A stretch of DNA of 64,000 nucleotides from Paenalcaligenes faecalis. Lineage in GTDB: Bacteria; Pseudomonadota; Gammaproteobacteria; Burkholderiales; Burkholderiaceae_B. Made by a program: the position numbers and the translations under genes. A model generated the notes under the pieces. That model was not told the origin of the DNA. It saw only the letters and a program-made list of their open reading frames with translations, and did no database searches. The stretch lies in the NCBI RefSeq assembly GCF_027557445.1, contig NZ_CP106841.1, positions 1,970,001-2,034,000 of the forward strand, written 5' to 3'. The stretch's first letter is position 1; every line of letters begins with the position of its first letter. Below, in pieces: positions 25,582 through 37,214 of this stretch.

Positions 25582-26505
25582 TTACGAAAATTTCCACTCG
25601 CGAACATAAGGTTGAGAGGCGACCTCATGCTCGGCATAGTTAACTAGCTCCCAGCTATCCTGAGCCGCTAATAAAGCGCGTGCCAACTGATTGTTCAGCC
25701 CATGCCCTGATTTACACGCCACATAGCGTGCAACCAACGGATGACCAATTAAATACAAATCACCAATCGCGTCTAGAATTTTGTGTTTTACGAATTCATC
25801 ATCATACCGTAATCCATCTGCATTTAGGACTCGATACTCATCCATCACAATTGCGTTATCTAGGCTGCCACCACGGGCCAACCCTGCAGCACGCATCGCC
25901 TCTACGTCACTAGCAAAACCAAAGGTACGCGCACGCGCAATGGTTTTCACATAGGACTCTTTAGCAAAATCGACCTCGGCAAAATTAGCTGTCGCGTTGA
26001 TCGCAGGATGTTGAAAATCAATAGAAAACTGTAGAGCAAAACCTTCGTAGGGCTCCAAACGAGCCCACTTTAAGTTTGCCCCCTCACCCTCTCGAACCTC
26101 GATGGGTTTAAGCACACGTAAGAACTGTTTAGGAGCCTCTTGCTCTGCTAACCCAGCTGAACGCAATAAATAGACAAATGTCCCAGCACTCCCATCCATA
26201 ATAGGAACTTCTTCGGCTGAGATATCAATATGCAGGTTATCAATACCTAAACCCGCTAATGCTGACATGAGATGCTCTACCGTGGAAACGCGAACGCCGT
26301 CTTTCTGCAAAACAGAAGCCATCGTCGTGCCACCCACTAAATGGGCCTGAGCAGGTATATCAACTACCTGAGGCAAATCAATTCGATGAAATACAATACC
26401 GGTATTAGGGGCGGCGGGGCGAAGCGTAATTTCGACCAAACGGCCTGAGTGCAACCCTATCCCTTTAGTACTTACTGTTTTAGATATAGTGCGCTGACGT
26501 AACAT
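25582..26505 (-). CDS. lpxC: UDP-3-O-acyl-N-acetylglucosamine deacetylase LpxC
   Basis: The 307 residues from MLRQRTISK match E. coli LpxC (305). '[16 protein letters not shown]' carries a zinc-binding His and '[17 protein letters not shown]' the second His and Asp. The first committed step of lipid A synthesis. The frame is open further upstream but the conserved start is at 26505. It follows ftsZ with a 123-base spacer that contains two stem-loops (26566-26597 and 26607-26628), so its expression may be separated from the dcw transcript. Confidence 0.95.
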   Translation of the reverse strand: MLRQRTISKTVSTKGIGLHSGRLVEITLRPAAPNTGIVFHRIDLPQVVDIPAQAHLVGGTTMASVLQKDGVRVSTVEHLMSALAGLGIDNLHIDISAEEVPIMDGSAGTFVYLLRSAGLAEQEAPKQFLRVLKPIEVREGEGANLKWARLEPYEGFALQFSIDFQHPAINATANFAEVDFAKESYVKTIARARTFGFASDVEAMRAAGLARGGSLDNAIVMDEYRVLNADGLRYDDEFVKHKILDAIGDLYLIGHPLVARYVACKSGHGLNNQLARALLAAQDSWELVNYAEHEVASQPYVREWKFS

Positions 26506-26565
26506 AAATGGGAGCAAATAAGAAAATGACAAACAACTGAAATAGACAAACACACAGTGCAACGG

Positions 26566-26597
26566 TAGCCAACCGGGGCCTTAGCCCCTGTTGGCTA
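26566..26597. repeat. strong stem-loop between ftsZ and lpxC
   Basis: TAGCCAAC/GTTGGCTA plus GGGGC/GCCCC, separated by one mismatch (13 pairs in all), 4-base loop. No T-run follows on the minus strand, so it is more likely a processing or stability element than a terminator. Confidence 0.6.
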
Positions 26598-26606
26598 TGC
26601 GAGAGC

Positions 26607-26628
26607 ACACCTATCGGGGAATAGGTGT
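26607..26628. repeat. stem-loop directly after the ftsZ stop
   Basis: ACACCTAT / ATAGGTGT, 8-bp perfect stem with a 6-base loop, abutting the ftsZ stop (26629). Together with the next stem-loop it may define the 3' end of the ftsZ message. Confidence 0.55.
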
Positions 26629-27831
26629 TTAGTCTGCCTGCTTGCGTAGGTACGTTGGAATATCAAACCGATCCATGCCTGAGGTTTCTAAGGCACGAAC
26701 CTGTGTTGATGCATCTGTACTACGTGTACGCATCACGGAAGGTACAGCGGGGATCTCTGGTTCTTCGACTTTAGCTGGCTCAGGTATCGTCACCTCTGGA
26801 GCAACGGACCTATCATCTGTTCCAGTGCGCGACACAGGCTCTGCTACGGGAGTCACAACCAATTGAGGACGAGCCTGTTGACGGCCTAAACCTGTTGCTA
26901 CTACGGTAACGCGTAAACTATCGCCCATGCTGTCATCGTAGGCTGTACCAAAGATAACGTGTGCATCTTCGGCAGCGTAGCCTTGGATAATATCCATGAT
27001 TTCACGTGTCTCACGCAATTTCAGATCGCGACCAGCCGTAATGTTAACCAACACACCACGAGCACCATGCAAATCCACCCCTTCGAGTAGAGGACAAGCA
27101 ATCGCACGTTCAGCAGCCTCGCGAGCACGGCCTTCGCCAGAAGCAACGGCAATACCCATCATGGCTTGACCTTGCTCACCCATAATGGTTTTCACGTCTT
27201 CAAAGTCGACGTTAACGTTACCCTCTACGTTAATAATTTCGGCAATACCAGCACACGCATTATGCAATACATCATCAGCGACTTTAAAACAGTCTTCTTG
27301 GGTCGCATCATCGTCCATTAAGTCGTATAAATTTTCATTTAATACCACAATTAATGAATGCACATGTTTAGAGAGCTCTTCGATACCGGCATTCGCCGTG
27401 TTCATACGGCGGCGGCCCTCGAAATTAAACGGTTTTGTCACCACACCTACCGTCAAAATACCTAGTTCTTTGGCAACCTCAGCCACAATAGGGCTTGCGC
27501 CGGTGCCAGTACCACCACCCATGCCGGCAGTAATAAAGACCATATGAGCACCCTCAAGAACTTTACGGATTTCATCGCGAGCGGTTTCTGCTGCGGCACG
27601 GCCTTGTTCAGGTTTAGCCCCAGCACCTAAGCCAGAACGACCCAAAGCAATCTGAATAGGCGCTTCGCTGCTGGCTAGAGCCTGTGCATCCGTATTAGCA
27701 CAAATAAACTCTACGCCTTGTACTCCGGAGTGAATCATGTGGGTCACTGCATTACCACCAGCACCACCCACACCGATCACTTTAATAACGGTGGAGTTAC
27801 CGTTAGTATCTAGTATTTCAAAGTTCATCAT
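26629..27831 (-). CDS. ftsZ: cell division tubulin homologue FtsZ
   Basis: The 400 residues contain the GTP-binding loop GVGGAGGNAVTHM near the N-terminus, the tubulin signature GGGTGTGASP, and the C-terminal peptide DIPTYLRKQ that binds FtsA and ZipA. A long variable linker (about 320-385) precedes it. FtsZ polymerises at mid-cell to organise the septum. It lies behind ftsA with a 95-base gap that may carry its own promoter. Confidence 0.97.
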   Translation of the reverse strand: MMNFEILDTNGNSTVIKVIGVGGAGGNAVTHMIHSGVQGVEFICANTDAQALASSEAPIQIALGRSGLGAGAKPEQGRAAAETARDEIRKVLEGAHMVFITAGMGGGTGTGASPIVAEVAKELGILTVGVVTKPFNFEGRRRMNTANAGIEELSKHVHSLIVVLNENLYDLMDDDATQEDCFKVADDVLHNACAGIAEIINVEGNVNVDFEDVKTIMGEQGQAMMGIAVASGEGRAREAAERAIACPLLEGVDLHGARGVLVNITAGRDLKLRETREIMDIIQGYAAEDAHVIFGTAYDDSMGDSLRVTVVATGLGRQQARPQLVVTPVAEPVSRTGTDDRSVAPEVTIPEPAKVEEPEIPAVPSVMRTRSTDASTQVRALETSGMDRFDIPTYLRKQAD

Positions 27832-27926
27832 TTTTGATTCCCTCGCATATTTATCATGGCAAGAAACTGTCTTGCCGCCCCGATCAGTCGTCCTACGATC
27901 TGTTACTATTTTTTACAAAAAGAGAG

Positions 27927-29153
27927 TCAATTCATAAACCACTCTTTGGCTCGTGAAAGCAAGGTTTGCACTCGCCCTTTTTGTTGGGCGACTTTGCGCC
28001 CGCGCCCGTGCTCATTTCGCGCCTGACTCAATAAACCCATTGCAGTAGAGAATCGAGGGTTACGCATCATGTCAGCTAAGCTGCCATGGTAAATGGGCAT
28101 CGCCACCCTAACCTGTTTAGAGAACACCTCTTCGGCGAGTTCAACAATGCCGGGCAATAATGCTGAGCCTCCTGTGATTACCACACCAGAGGCCAATAGG
28201 TTTTCATAACCTGATTCTTTTAAGCTGTGTTGAACTAATTGAAACAATTCTTCAACCCGAGGTTCAATCACGGCACCTAACTCATGACGTTTTACCTGTC
28301 TATTTGGTCTATCTCCCAGCCCGGTGACCTCTATGAGTTCCTCTGGGCTGGCATTGGCTTCGCGTGCCAATCCATAGCGCAATTTGATTTCCTCTGCATC
28401 AGGCATCGGTGTACGAAACATCGTGGCGATATCACTGGTAATCTGATCGCCAGCTATAGGTATTACATGGGTATGACGAATTGCACCACCCGTATAAATG
28501 GCAATATCTGTAGTGCCGCTGCCTATATCTATTAAAACCACCCCTAACTCTTTTTCATCATCAGTAAGGCAAGCCATACTGGACGCTAAAGGGGCTAGCA
28601 TCAATTCCTGAACATCTGAGCCACAACGGCGTACACAACGTTCGATGTTTTGTACCGCAGAAGAGGCCGCTGTCACAATGTGTACACGAACCTCTAGCCT
28701 AAAACCGCTCATGCCTACTGGCTGTTTGATTTCTTCTTGGGCATCAACAAAGAACTCTTGCTCAAGCACATGTAGCACTTGTTGGTCCATAGGAATATTA
28801 ACAGCTTGAGCAATTTCGACTACCTTAGAGACGTCAGCAGATGTGACCTCTTTATCTTTTATGGCAACCATTCCACTGGAATTTAAACTAGCAATATGAC
28901 TGCCAGATACCCCAGTATAAACCCCGCCTATTTTACAGTCAGCCATCAACTCAGCCTCTTCGAGGGCTCGTTGAATAGAGTTAACGGTAGCTTCTATATT
29001 GACTACAACCCCTTTACGCATTCCCATGGACTCGTGCTGGCCTAAGCCTAAAACCTCAAAGCGCCCTTCAGGCAGCACCTCTGCTACCACCGCCACTACT
29101 TTACTAGTGCCAATATCTAATGCAACGATAAGATCCTTATTATCACGGGCCAT
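27927..29153 (-). CDS. ftsA: cell division actin homologue FtsA
   Basis: The 408 residues show the actin-fold phosphate loops 'VALDIGTSKVVAVVAE' and 'LIDIGSGTTDIAIYTGG', the SHS2-like 1C insertion between them and a C-terminal amphipathic membrane-targeting helix (LLSRAKEWFMN). FtsA anchors FtsZ filaments to the membrane. It lies 12 bases from ftsQ in the dcw operon. Confidence 0.97.
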   Translation of the reverse strand: MARDNKDLIVALDIGTSKVVAVVAEVLPEGRFEVLGLGQHESMGMRKGVVVNIEATVNSIQRALEEAELMADCKIGGVYTGVSGSHIASLNSSGMVAIKDKEVTSADVSKVVEIAQAVNIPMDQQVLHVLEQEFFVDAQEEIKQPVGMSGFRLEVRVHIVTAASSAVQNIERCVRRCGSDVQELMLAPLASSMACLTDDEKELGVVLIDIGSGTTDIAIYTGGAIRHTHVIPIAGDQITSDIATMFRTPMPDAEEIKLRYGLAREANASPEELIEVTGLGDRPNRQVKRHELGAVIEPRVEELFQLVQHSLKESGYENLLASGVVITGGSALLPGIVELAEEVFSKQVRVAMPIYHGSLADMMRNPRFSTAMGLLSQARNEHGRGRKVAQQKGRVQTLLSRAKEWFMN

Positions 29154-29165
29154 ATATTTTTATGT

Positions 29166-29975
29166 TTACTCAATAGTTTTTGGCGGGGCCAAGCTAATGG
29201 CAAAACCGTTGCCATACCGTAAATCAGCACTTTTTATAGCTCGACCATCTAGTCGCTCGGTTAAGCTAGGCCATGCCTGCACAAAACGCTCTAATCGTAG
29301 AGCAAAATCTCGGGTACGCGATGTACCATGTAAATCTGCAATATCTGCAGCCGGGTCACGACCTAGCTGTAAACGCATTCCATCGGACAAAACCACCTCC
29401 CAGGCATATCTGGGACTTAGGTGAAATTGCTGAATACTCACCCCCAATGGCGTCAACCATTGAGTTACCTCTGCATAACGTTGTACTGCTAATCGTTCAG
29501 AATTAGCAGGGCCACTTAATTGTGGTAGGGTTGTACCCTCGGTGAGTACCGCCTCGTTGGCTGCAAAAGGCTCACCCCATGTGTTAATCATATCGGTCTC
29601 ATTCCAATATGCCATCGGTTGATGCTCTTCTATTCTAACCTGTAATGTATTGGGCCATACCCGTCTAACTTGAGCTTTACGCACCCAAGGTGCACTTTCG
29701 ATTAAAGAACGAGACTCATCTAAATCTATCGTAAAAAAATTACCGTGTAATTGGCCTGCAATAGTGGCGCTAACTGTTGTGGGCGTTACATAAACCAACG
29801 CCTCGTTATTTACCCCTTCGATTTGAACCGTATTTACCACAAAATAGGGCAATCGAATGACCCACACCATTACACTGCCTAATAGCGCAACCACAGCCAA
29901 TAGCGCTAATAAATTAGCAAACTGATTGATGTGGCGATGGTCAATTTTAAAACCAGATAAATAACGGCGCATCAC
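29166..29975 (-). CDS. ftsQ: cell division protein FtsQ
   Basis: The 269 residues have a short cytoplasmic tail, one membrane helix (about 22-43) and a periplasmic POTRA domain starting 'FVVNTVQIEGVNNE' (about 49-110), then the FtsQ/DivIB beta domain with 'WVRKAQVRRVWPNTLQVRIEEH'. It recruits FtsL and FtsB to the divisome. It starts 2 bases from the ddl stop. Confidence 0.93.
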   Translation of the reverse strand: MMRRYLSGFKIDHRHINQFANLLALLAVVALLGSVMVWVIRLPYFVVNTVQIEGVNNEALVYVTPTTVSATIAGQLHGNFFTIDLDESRSLIESAPWVRKAQVRRVWPNTLQVRIEEHQPMAYWNETDMINTWGEPFAANEAVLTEGTTLPQLSGPANSERLAVQRYAEVTQWLTPLGVSIQQFHLSPRYAWEVVLSDGMRLQLGRDPAADIADLHGTSRTRDFALRLERFVQAWPSLTERLDGRAIKSADLRYGNGFAISLAPPKTIE

Positions 29976-29977
29976 AG

Positions 29978-30922
29978 TTACAACCTAGCCACCGCTTGTA
30001 GTTTAAGGTCTGCAGTTTGGATCAGTTGTAAACACAACTGCTCATAACTGGTGCCTTCGGCTTTTGCCGCCATGGGAACTAAAGAGTGACTGGTCATACC
30101 AGGAGAGGTATTCACCTCTAGGAGCCACGGCTGGTTATCGGCGTCCAACATAAAATCCACACGCCCCCACCCCTCACACCCAACAGCCAAATAAGCCAAT
30201 CGAGCATACTCGCGTATTGTTTCGCTTAAAGCATCATCCAATGGTGCAGGACAAAAATACTGTGTGTCATTCGTGTAATACTTATTTTCAAAATCGTAAT
30301 TACCATCAGGTGCTGCTATCTCAATTATAGGCAATGAACGCGCTTGTTCCCCAGAGCCAATGACAGGTACTGTTAATTCTCGGCCCTGAATAAAGCGTTC
30401 TGCCAAAACAGCACGGTCAAATTTAGCGGCCAAAGCATAAGCTGGCTCTATTTGATCGATTTGATCAATACGACTAAACCCAACCGTTGATCCTTCGTGT
30501 GCCGGTTTCATAATAAACGGCATCGGTAAACGATCTGCTAAGCCCACTAAATCCTGCATTGTTTTCAATACGGCAAAATCAGGTGTAGGCAGGCCATGTT
30601 GCAGCCAAATCCGCTTTGTCATGACTTTATCCATCGCCACTGCTGATGCCATTGGACCGCTGCCCGTGTAGGGAATATGTAAAAGCTCCAAGGCGCCCTG
30701 CAAGGTGCCGTCTTCGCCGTACCGTCCATGCAATGCAATAAAGACCCGATCAAAACCCGCCTGAGCTAACTCAGCTAAACTTTGACTCTGTGTGTCAAAG
30801 AGATGTGCATCCACACCTAATTGACATAAGGCCTGATGAACGCCGGCTCCGGACATAAGGGATACTTCTCGTTCCGCAGATATCCCACCATATAACACGC
30901 CTACTTTACCTAAATCTGTCAT
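29978..30922 (-). CDS. ddl: D-alanine--D-alanine ligase
   Basis: The 314-residue ATP-grasp ligase has '[17 protein letters not shown]' at the N-terminus, '[13 protein letters not shown]' in the ATP-grasp region and '[17 protein letters not shown]' with the metal-binding Glu/Asn near the C-terminus. It makes the D-Ala-D-Ala dipeptide for peptidoglycan. The DdlB-type length and dcw position are usual. Start overlaps the murC stop (ATGA). Confidence 0.95.
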   Translation of the reverse strand: MTDLGKVGVLYGGISAEREVSLMSGAGVHQALCQLGVDAHLFDTQSQSLAELAQAGFDRVFIALHGRYGEDGTLQGALELLHIPYTGSGPMASAVAMDKVMTKRIWLQHGLPTPDFAVLKTMQDLVGLADRLPMPFIMKPAHEGSTVGFSRIDQIDQIEPAYALAAKFDRAVLAERFIQGRELTVPVIGSGEQARSLPIIEIAAPDGNYDFENKYYTNDTQYFCPAPLDDALSETIREYARLAYLAVGCEGWGRVDFMLDADNQPWLLEVNTSPGMTSHSLVPMAAKAEGTSYEQLCLQLIQTADLKLQAVARL

Positions 30923-32325
30923 GCTAAATCCTTTAACTGAGTAGCGACTCGGCTGATAGACCCAGCCCCCATTAACAGGACCACATCACCATCGCGCACA
31001 AAATTATGGATGGCTTCGGCAAGTTGTGCAACATCCTCGATAAAAACAGGCTCTACCCGACCCGCTACACGAATAGCCCTAGATAATGCTCTGCCATCTG
31101 CCGCTACGATGGGGGCTTCTCCTGCCGAATAAACCTCGGTCAGCAAAACCGCGTCAGCTTGGCTTAATACACTCACAAAATCCTCGAAGCAATCTCGAGT
31201 TCGTGTGTAGCGATGTGGCTGAAACGCCAAAACCAATCGACGATCAGGCCAAGCACCACGAGCCGCTGCCAATGTGGCCTGCATTTCAACAGGATGATGC
31301 CCATAGTCGTCCACGACGGTATAAGTGCCACCAGTTGCACCAGGCACATCCAAATCCCCGACTTGAGAAAAACGACGACCTACGCCAGTAAAATCATCTA
31401 AAGCCGCTGCAATTTGCGCATCAGATACGCCAAGTTCTGTCGCAACCGCTATTGCCGCCAAGGCATTTAATACATTATGTAGCCCGGGTAAATTTAGACT
31501 AACGGATAATAAGGGCAACTCACCCACACTACTTTGACGAATCACATCAAATTGCATCTTTGTGCCTACATGACGCACATTGACGGCGCGAACTTGCGCA
31601 TCTTCTGTTTCAATCCCATAAGTCGTGACTGGACGTGAAACAAAAGGAATAATTTCACGTACATTCGCATCATCAACACACAGCACAGCACTACCATAAA
31701 ATGGCAGACGTTGTGTGAAATCAATAAATGCACTTTTTAACTGTGCCACATCATGACCATAGGTATCCATGTGGTCTACATCAATATTGGTAATGATGGC
31801 CATAACAGGCAGCAAATTCAAAAATGAGGCGTCTGACTCATCGGCCTCAACCACGATGTAATCGCCTTGGCCTAACCGAGCATTTGCTCCGGCTGAATTT
31901 AATCGACCACCAATGACAAAGGTGGGGTCCAAGTCCCCAGCTGCCAAAATACTAGCGACTAAACTTGTGGTAGTGGTTTTGCCATGAGTACCAGCCACGG
32001 CTATACCGCGCTTTAATCGCATGAGCTCTGCCAACATAAGGGCTCTAGGCACAACAGGGATGCGCAAAGCTCGAGCCGCCAAGACCTCTGGGTTATCATT
32101 ACCGATGGCTGTGGACACCACAATGGCACCCATTCCGGTCACGTTTTCGGCCTGATGGCCAATCACAATACGCGCGCCTAGTTTTTCTAAGCGTTGCGTT
32201 ACTGCTGAGGCCTGAATATCTGACCCACTAATCGCGTAGCCTAGATTTAACAATACCTCGGCAATGCCGCTCATTCCAGAGCCGCCAATCCCTACAAAGT
32301 GAATATGTTGGATACGATGTTTCAT
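30919..32325 (-). CDS. murC: UDP-N-acetylmuramate--L-alanine ligase MurC
   Basis: The 468 residues start [18 protein letters not shown] (Rossmann UDP-binding domain). The P-loop [12 protein letters not shown] follows, and '[16 protein letters not shown]' is the conserved C-domain entry. It adds L-Ala to UDP-MurNAc. I use the ATG at 32325, preceded by AAGGA and overlapping the murG stop (ATGA), rather than the nine residues of extra frame upstream. Confidence 0.96.
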   Translation of the reverse strand: MKHRIQHIHFVGIGGSGMSGIAEVLLNLGYAISGSDIQASAVTQRLEKLGARIVIGHQAENVTGMGAIVVSTAIGNDNPEVLAARALRIPVVPRALMLAELMRLKRGIAVAGTHGKTTTTSLVASILAAGDLDPTFVIGGRLNSAGANARLGQGDYIVVEADESDASFLNLLPVMAIITNIDVDHMDTYGHDVAQLKSAFIDFTQRLPFYGSAVLCVDDANVREIIPFVSRPVTTYGIETEDAQVRAVNVRHVGTKMQFDVIRQSSVGELPLLSVSLNLPGLHNVLNALAAIAVATELGVSDAQIAAALDDFTGVGRRFSQVGDLDVPGATGGTYTVVDDYGHHPVEMQATLAAARGAWPDRRLVLAFQPHRYTRTRDCFEDFVSVLSQADAVLLTEVYSAGEAPIVAADGRALSRAIRVAGRVEPVFIEDVAQLAEAIHNFVRDGDVVLLMGAGSISRVATQLKDLA

Positions 32326-33392
32326 GAATTTCCTTTGGCGACGCGTATACACGTATTCGCTATTTTCTCTGTTGCCTCTAGTTGTGCGTGCTCTTGGGCG
32401 TGCACTGCCATCTGCATGAGTTGTTCTCTATTCGTATTCTGTAACCACTGCGCCAGCCACTCAGGAGTCAGTTCACTTTGTGGTTTTAAGAGTGCTGCGT
32501 CACAATCACTCAAGTAACGCGCATTTGCCGTCTGATGATCATCAATCGCATGAGGCAAGGGGACAAATAATGCCGCTACGCCAACTGCAGCAATTTCAGC
32601 GACAGTCATGGCTCCTGCCCGACAAATCACCAAATCAACCGTCGCCATGGCATCCGCCATATCATCAATAAAACTAACTGGATCAGCAATTACATTTAGT
32701 GCTTCATAGGCAATCTGTACATGATGTATATGATCTGCCCCAGTCTGATGCACTAATAAAGGCTGCTTTTCAAATGGAATCAAAGCCATCGCATCTGGCA
32801 CTAAATGATTCAAAAAAGATGCCCCTAAGCTGCCACCCACCACTAAAACACGTAATGCCCCTGTACGTTGGGCATAACGTTGTGCGGGTGGGGTTTGTGT
32901 AGCAAAATGGCTGCGTACAGGATTACCTACCATTACTGCACCAGGTAATGCGCCGGGAAAACCCACCAAGACTTGACGTGCAATTTTCGCCAAGTAACGA
33001 TTCGCTGTACCACCAATCGCATTTTGTTCGTGGACGACCAGTGGGATACCTGCCAGTTTGGCCATTACACCACCGGGAAAGGCCACATAGCCCCCCATCC
33101 CTAACACCACATCAGGCTGACAGGACTTAATGGCCTTTCTGGCCTGTAAACACGCCTGCAAAAGCCGAAACGGCAGTTTGAGTAACGCCCCTATCCCTTT
33201 GCCTCGTAAGCCTGAGAAATGCAGCGGAAACAAAGAAAAGCCATGCTCTGGCACTAGCTTGCCTTCCATTCGATCGGGATTTCCTAACCAGTGAACACGC
33301 CAGCCCTGAGCTCGTAGATGATGCGCTACGGCGAGCCCTGGCATAATATGCCCACCCGTTCCCCCAGCCATAATCAAGATTGAACGACTCAT
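32322..33392 (-). CDS. murG: lipid II synthase MurG (GlcNAc transferase)
   Basis: The 356 residues show the GT28 glycine-rich loop [16 protein letters not shown], a second loop [12 protein letters not shown], and the UDP-GlcNAc-binding '[16 protein letters not shown]'. It transfers GlcNAc to lipid I at the inner membrane face. The 4-base ATGA overlaps with both ftsW and murC indicate translational coupling. Confidence 0.96.
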   Translation of the reverse strand: MSRSILIMAGGTGGHIMPGLAVAHHLRAQGWRVHWLGNPDRMEGKLVPEHGFSLFPLHFSGLRGKGIGALLKLPFRLLQACLQARKAIKSCQPDVVLGMGGYVAFPGGVMAKLAGIPLVVHEQNAIGGTANRYLAKIARQVLVGFPGALPGAVMVGNPVRSHFATQTPPAQRYAQRTGALRVLVVGGSLGASFLNHLVPDAMALIPFEKQPLLVHQTGADHIHHVQIAYEALNVIADPVSFIDDMADAMATVDLVICRAGAMTVAEIAAVGVAALFVPLPHAIDDHQTANARYLSDCDAALLKPQSELTPEWLAQWLQNTNREQLMQMAVHAQEHAQLEATEKIANTCIRVAKGNS

Positions 33393-34585
33393 TGTTGTTT
33401 GCCCCGCATTAAATTCCGGTTTTCATGATCCACACGCAACAACAAAGCGATGGCGACTAAATTCATAATGATGGCGGAGCCCCCGTAGCTTACTAAGGGT
33501 AGAGTTAGGCCTTTAGTGGGCAACAAGCCCAAACACACACCAATATTAATAAAGGTTTGAGCGCCTAACCATACCCCTACCGCCTGAGCTACCATGGCGT
33601 TGAACAAGCGTTCCATCGCAACAGCTTGACGACCTATTTCAAAGGCACGCCACACCACAAAGGCAAACGCTAAAATCAATAAGGTCACACCAACAAAGCC
33701 TAGCTCTTCACCTATCACGGCCACAATAAAGTCCGTGTGCGCCTCGGGCAAGTAATGCAGTTTTTCAATACTAGAGCCCAAGCCCACCCCAAACCACTCG
33801 CCCCGACCAAAAGCGATTAAGGAATGTGAAAGCTGATAAGCACTGCCATATACGTTTTCTGGTTTCCACGGGTCTAAATAAACAAATAGTCGCTCTCTGC
33901 GCCAAGGAGCAAACCAAATTAAGGCCGCGCCTGCGCCACCGACTAACCCCACCATGCCAACCATCCAACGCAGCGCAATACCACCTATAAATAGCACCCC
34001 CATAGCAATAGAGGCGATGACGACAAAGGCCCCTAAGTCGGGCTCTAGCGCCAGTAATAAGCCCACTACGCCAACGACTACCACCATGGGCAGAAAGCCA
34101 CGTAAAAACTCTGACATATTGTCTTTTTTACGCACTACGTAACTAGCTGCAAATAACATCATGGCCACTTTCATTAACTCTGAAGGTTGAAAGTTAACCA
34201 AGCCTAATGGAATCCAACGTCTAGCCCCGTTTACTTCGCGTCCTATGCCTGGAATCAAGACAGCCACCAACAATAAGGTAGCAACCACAAATAGGGGTAG
34301 AGCCATTTTTTCCCACGCTTTCATGGGAATTAAACCTGCTACCCCTGCCGCCAAGACACCTAAGCCCAAAAATAGCGTATGGCGAATCACAAAATAATAG
34401 TGGCCATAGCTTTTGTATTGAGGGCCATCAGCTAAGGCAATGGACGCAGAATACACCATCAGTAAGCCAAAGACTGCCAGCAATGCAATCACCGTTAACA
34501 GCGGCACGTCTACCGTGGGACTGGTTGTGCGGTCAGGTCTGCGTGCACGCAATACCCGAGGGCTAAAGAGAGTCATTAAGCTCAT
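33389..34585 (-). CDS. ftsW: septal peptidoglycan glycosyltransferase FtsW
   Basis: The 398-residue SEDS protein has about 10 membrane helices, with '[20 protein letters not shown]' and '[20 protein letters not shown]' (the periplasmic loop carrying the catalytic Asp region) and '[14 protein letters not shown]' at the end. It polymerises lipid II with FtsI. Position between murD and murG is standard. Confidence 0.96.
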   Translation of the reverse strand: MSLMTLFSPRVLRARRPDRTTSPTVDVPLLTVIALLAVFGLLMVYSASIALADGPQYKSYGHYYFVIRHTLFLGLGVLAAGVAGLIPMKAWEKMALPLFVVATLLLVAVLIPGIGREVNGARRWIPLGLVNFQPSELMKVAMMLFAASYVVRKKDNMSEFLRGFLPMVVVVGVVGLLLALEPDLGAFVVIASIAMGVLFIGGIALRWMVGMVGLVGGAGAALIWFAPWRRERLFVYLDPWKPENVYGSAYQLSHSLIAFGRGEWFGVGLGSSIEKLHYLPEAHTDFIVAVIGEELGFVGVTLLILAFAFVVWRAFEIGRQAVAMERLFNAMVAQAVGVWLGAQTFINIGVCLGLLPTKGLTLPLVSYGGSAIIMNLVAIALLLRVDHENRNLMRGKQQ

Positions 34586-36045
34586 GCCACCTCCCCTTGA
34601 TCTAGCGCCAATTCTGTCACGCTCTCTACAAAACGGTGGCCTCGTTCTATGTAGCCAGAAAACATGTCAAAACTGGCACAAGCGGGTGACAACAATACGG
34701 CATCACCAGCTACCGAGAGCGCAAAAGATTGTGAGACGGCATCATCTAAGTCGCTAGCAAACTGTAAAGGAACAGAAGTGTCTTCTAACTGTTGCGCAAT
34801 ACGTGATGCATCTCGTCCAATCAAAACCACTGCCTTGCAGGAACTGGACGTAATGGCCTGAGCTAACGGTTCAAAACTTTGTCCTTTATCCACCCCGCCC
34901 ACAATTAATACTAAAGGACGATCTAAGCCCTCTAGAGCTGCTACTGTAGCCCCTACATTTGTACCTTTACTATCATTGATAAAATCAACGCCTGCTATAT
35001 TACGCACAAACTGACAGCGGTGGGGCTCACCATGGTAGGAACGTAGGGTCATTAATAGTGAGGCCCACTCTAGGCCTGCAGCATGTGCCAACGTCAACGC
35101 CGCTAATGCGTTACTCAGATTGTGTTTTCCCGCTACAAGTAAAGCTTCGGTAGGTAATAAACACGATACCTGACTCGCTGTGGTGTCCTTTGTACAAATC
35201 CACGACTGACCTTGCTGATCCACCACGCCCACATCATGAGCCTGAATGACGGAGTCCAGACCAAAGCTACGGATCTGGGCATGACCTGCAGCCAATTGTT
35301 GCGTATAGGAATCATTGCGATTCACTACCGCAACAGTGCTCATAGCAAATAAGCGCGCTTTGGCTTGCGCATACAACGCCATCGAACCATGCCAATCAAT
35401 ATGGTCTTGGGTGATATTTAATACAGTTCCTGCCAATACAGGCAGACTAAATGTATGCTCTAGCTGAAAACTAGATAGCTCTATAATCCAAAAATCCGGT
35501 AATGCATTAGCATCAAGACATTGCCTCAGTGCCTCTAGGGCGGCTGGACTGATATTACCAGCAGCTTGTACGCGGTAATTCGCATCCGCCACCATATGCT
35601 TTAGCATTTGAGTAACGGTGGTTTTCCCATTTGTACCGGTTACAGCCATTACTTTTGTCTGATAGCCTTGTTTTATTAAGTCATGTAATGCCTGCGCAAA
35701 CAGCTCAATTTCGCTAATAACCGCAATTTGCTGTTTTTTAGCCTCTAGTAATAATGCAGCCACGGCGGTATCTGTTAGAGCTAGGCCAGGGCTTAACACC
35801 ACCGTTTTCACCCCATCCAAAACCGAGCTAGCTAAGGCTTGTTCTCCTAATACTATCTCGATGGCTGCTGTCTGGTATTGCGCCTGCACTGCCTCTAGTT
35901 GAGGCTGATAAGACACCCGCGTGTCTGCCAAACGGACTGGTAGCTGTTGACGCAAATACCAATGTGCCGCAGCCAAGCCCGTCTCCCCTAAGCCTAAGAT
36001 CAGGGTATAGCCATTGTCGGAGGTGCTAAATACAGGGGTTTTCAT
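34582..36045 (-). CDS. murD: UDP-N-acetylmuramoyl-L-alanine--D-glutamate ligase MurD
   Basis: The 487 residues start [20 protein letters not shown], with UDP-binding domain, P-loop [14 protein letters not shown], '[15 protein letters not shown]' and '[12 protein letters not shown]'. It adds D-Glu to the stem peptide. The start at 36045 overlaps the mraY stop by the ATGA arrangement used throughout this operon; the open frame to 36099 is not supported. Confidence 0.95.
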   Translation of the reverse strand: MKTPVFSTSDNGYTLILGLGETGLAAAHWYLRQQLPVRLADTRVSYQPQLEAVQAQYQTAAIEIVLGEQALASSVLDGVKTVVLSPGLALTDTAVAALLLEAKKQQIAVISEIELFAQALHDLIKQGYQTKVMAVTGTNGKTTVTQMLKHMVADANYRVQAAGNISPAALEALRQCLDANALPDFWIIELSSFQLEHTFSLPVLAGTVLNITQDHIDWHGSMALYAQAKARLFAMSTVAVVNRNDSYTQQLAAGHAQIRSFGLDSVIQAHDVGVVDQQGQSWICTKDTTASQVSCLLPTEALLVAGKHNLSNALAALTLAHAAGLEWASLLMTLRSYHGEPHRCQFVRNIAGVDFINDSKGTNVGATVAALEGLDRPLVLIVGGVDKGQSFEPLAQAITSSSCKAVVLIGRDASRIAQQLEDTSVPLQFASDLDDAVSQSFALSVAGDAVLLSPACASFDMFSGYIERGHRFVESVTELALDQGEVA

Positions 36046-37214
36046 CGTAATTTTAAGGTTGATAAACCAATTAAGACCAACATCATGGTGATAATCCAAA
36101 AGCGCACCACAACTTGGGTTTCTTTCCAGCCACTGACTTCAAAATGGTGATGCAAAGGTGCCATTTTAAAAATACGCCTACCTTCGCCATATCTTTTCTT
36201 GGTGTACTTAAACCACGTCACCTGCAGCATGACAGAAAGGGTTTCGACGACAAAAACACCGCCCATAATGAAAAACACAATCTCCTGTCGCACGATAACC
36301 GCAATGGTTCCTAGCGTCCCACCTAAAGCTAAAGCACCTACGTCACCCATAAAAACCTGAGCTGGATGCGTGTTAAACCATAAAAAGGCTAAACCTGCAC
36401 CAGCTAAAGCAGCACAAATCACCATGAGTTCAGACGCACCGGGGATATAGGGAAAGAGTAAATATTTAGAGTAATCTACCCGTCCAACCACATAGGCAAA
36501 AATCCCTAAAGCACTTCCCACCATTACCGTTGGCATGATGGCTAAGCCATCTAAGCCATCCGTTAAATTTACGGCATTACTGGAGCCAACAATCACAAAC
36601 CAAGTCAATGCAGCAAAACCAAAAACACCTAAAGGGTAACTAATGCTTTTGAAAAAAGGCACAATTAAATCAGCTTGTGTAGGCAGTGGCATCGTAAAAC
36701 CACTCAACACCCAGCTTTTAAACAAAGGCCATAAATCAACAGTGGCAGGAGCGGATACAGCAAAGGTCAAATACACCGAAGCAATGATGCCAATTAAGGC
36801 CTGCCAAAAGAATTTTTGACGCGAAGACATGCCCTCTGGATCACGATGAACTACCTTTTTATAGTCATCAGCCCAACCAATCCAACCAAAGCCAAACGTA
36901 ACCAGCAACACAACCCATACAAAGCGATTGGTCCAATCGGCCCATAATAAGGTACTGATACCAATAGAAATCAGAATGAGAACGCCACCCATTGTTGGCG
37001 TACCATTTTTTTGCAAATGAGACTCGGGTCCATAAGATCGCACTGCCTGACCGATTTTCATCTCAGTCAGACGGCGAATAACCCATGGTCCACACCATAA
37101 GCCAATGATTAACGAGGTAGCGCTTGCCAGCACCGCACGTAACGTAATGTACTCAAATACGCTAAATGTACGAGAGTATGAATCAGCAAGCCAACGTGCT
37201 AACTCAAGAAGCAT
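36042..37214 (-). CDS. mraY: phospho-N-acetylmuramoyl-pentapeptide transferase MraY
   Basis: The 390 residues have about 10 membrane helices, the cytoplasmic '[12 protein letters not shown]', the catalytic 'WADDYKKVV' with paired Asp, '[11 protein letters not shown]' and 'MAPLHHHFE' loops. It makes lipid I from UDP-MurNAc-pentapeptide and undecaprenyl phosphate. It overlaps the end of the murE-murF gene by 11 bases. Confidence 0.96.
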   Translation of the reverse strand: MLLELARWLADSYSRTFSVFEYITLRAVLASATSLIIGLWCGPWVIRRLTEMKIGQAVRSYGPESHLQKNGTPTMGGVLILISIGISTLLWADWTNRFVWVVLLVTFGFGWIGWADDYKKVVHRDPEGMSSRQKFFWQALIGIIASVYLTFAVSAPATVDLWPLFKSWVLSGFTMPLPTQADLIVPFFKSISYPLGVFGFAALTWFVIVGSSNAVNLTDGLDGLAIMPTVMVGSALGIFAYVVGRVDYSKYLLFPYIPGASELMVICAALAGAGLAFLWFNTHPAQVFMGDVGALALGGTLGTIAVIVRQEIVFFIMGGVFVVETLSVMLQVTWFKYTKKRYGEGRRIFKMAPLHHHFEVSGWKETQVVVRFWIITMMLVLIGLSTLKLR

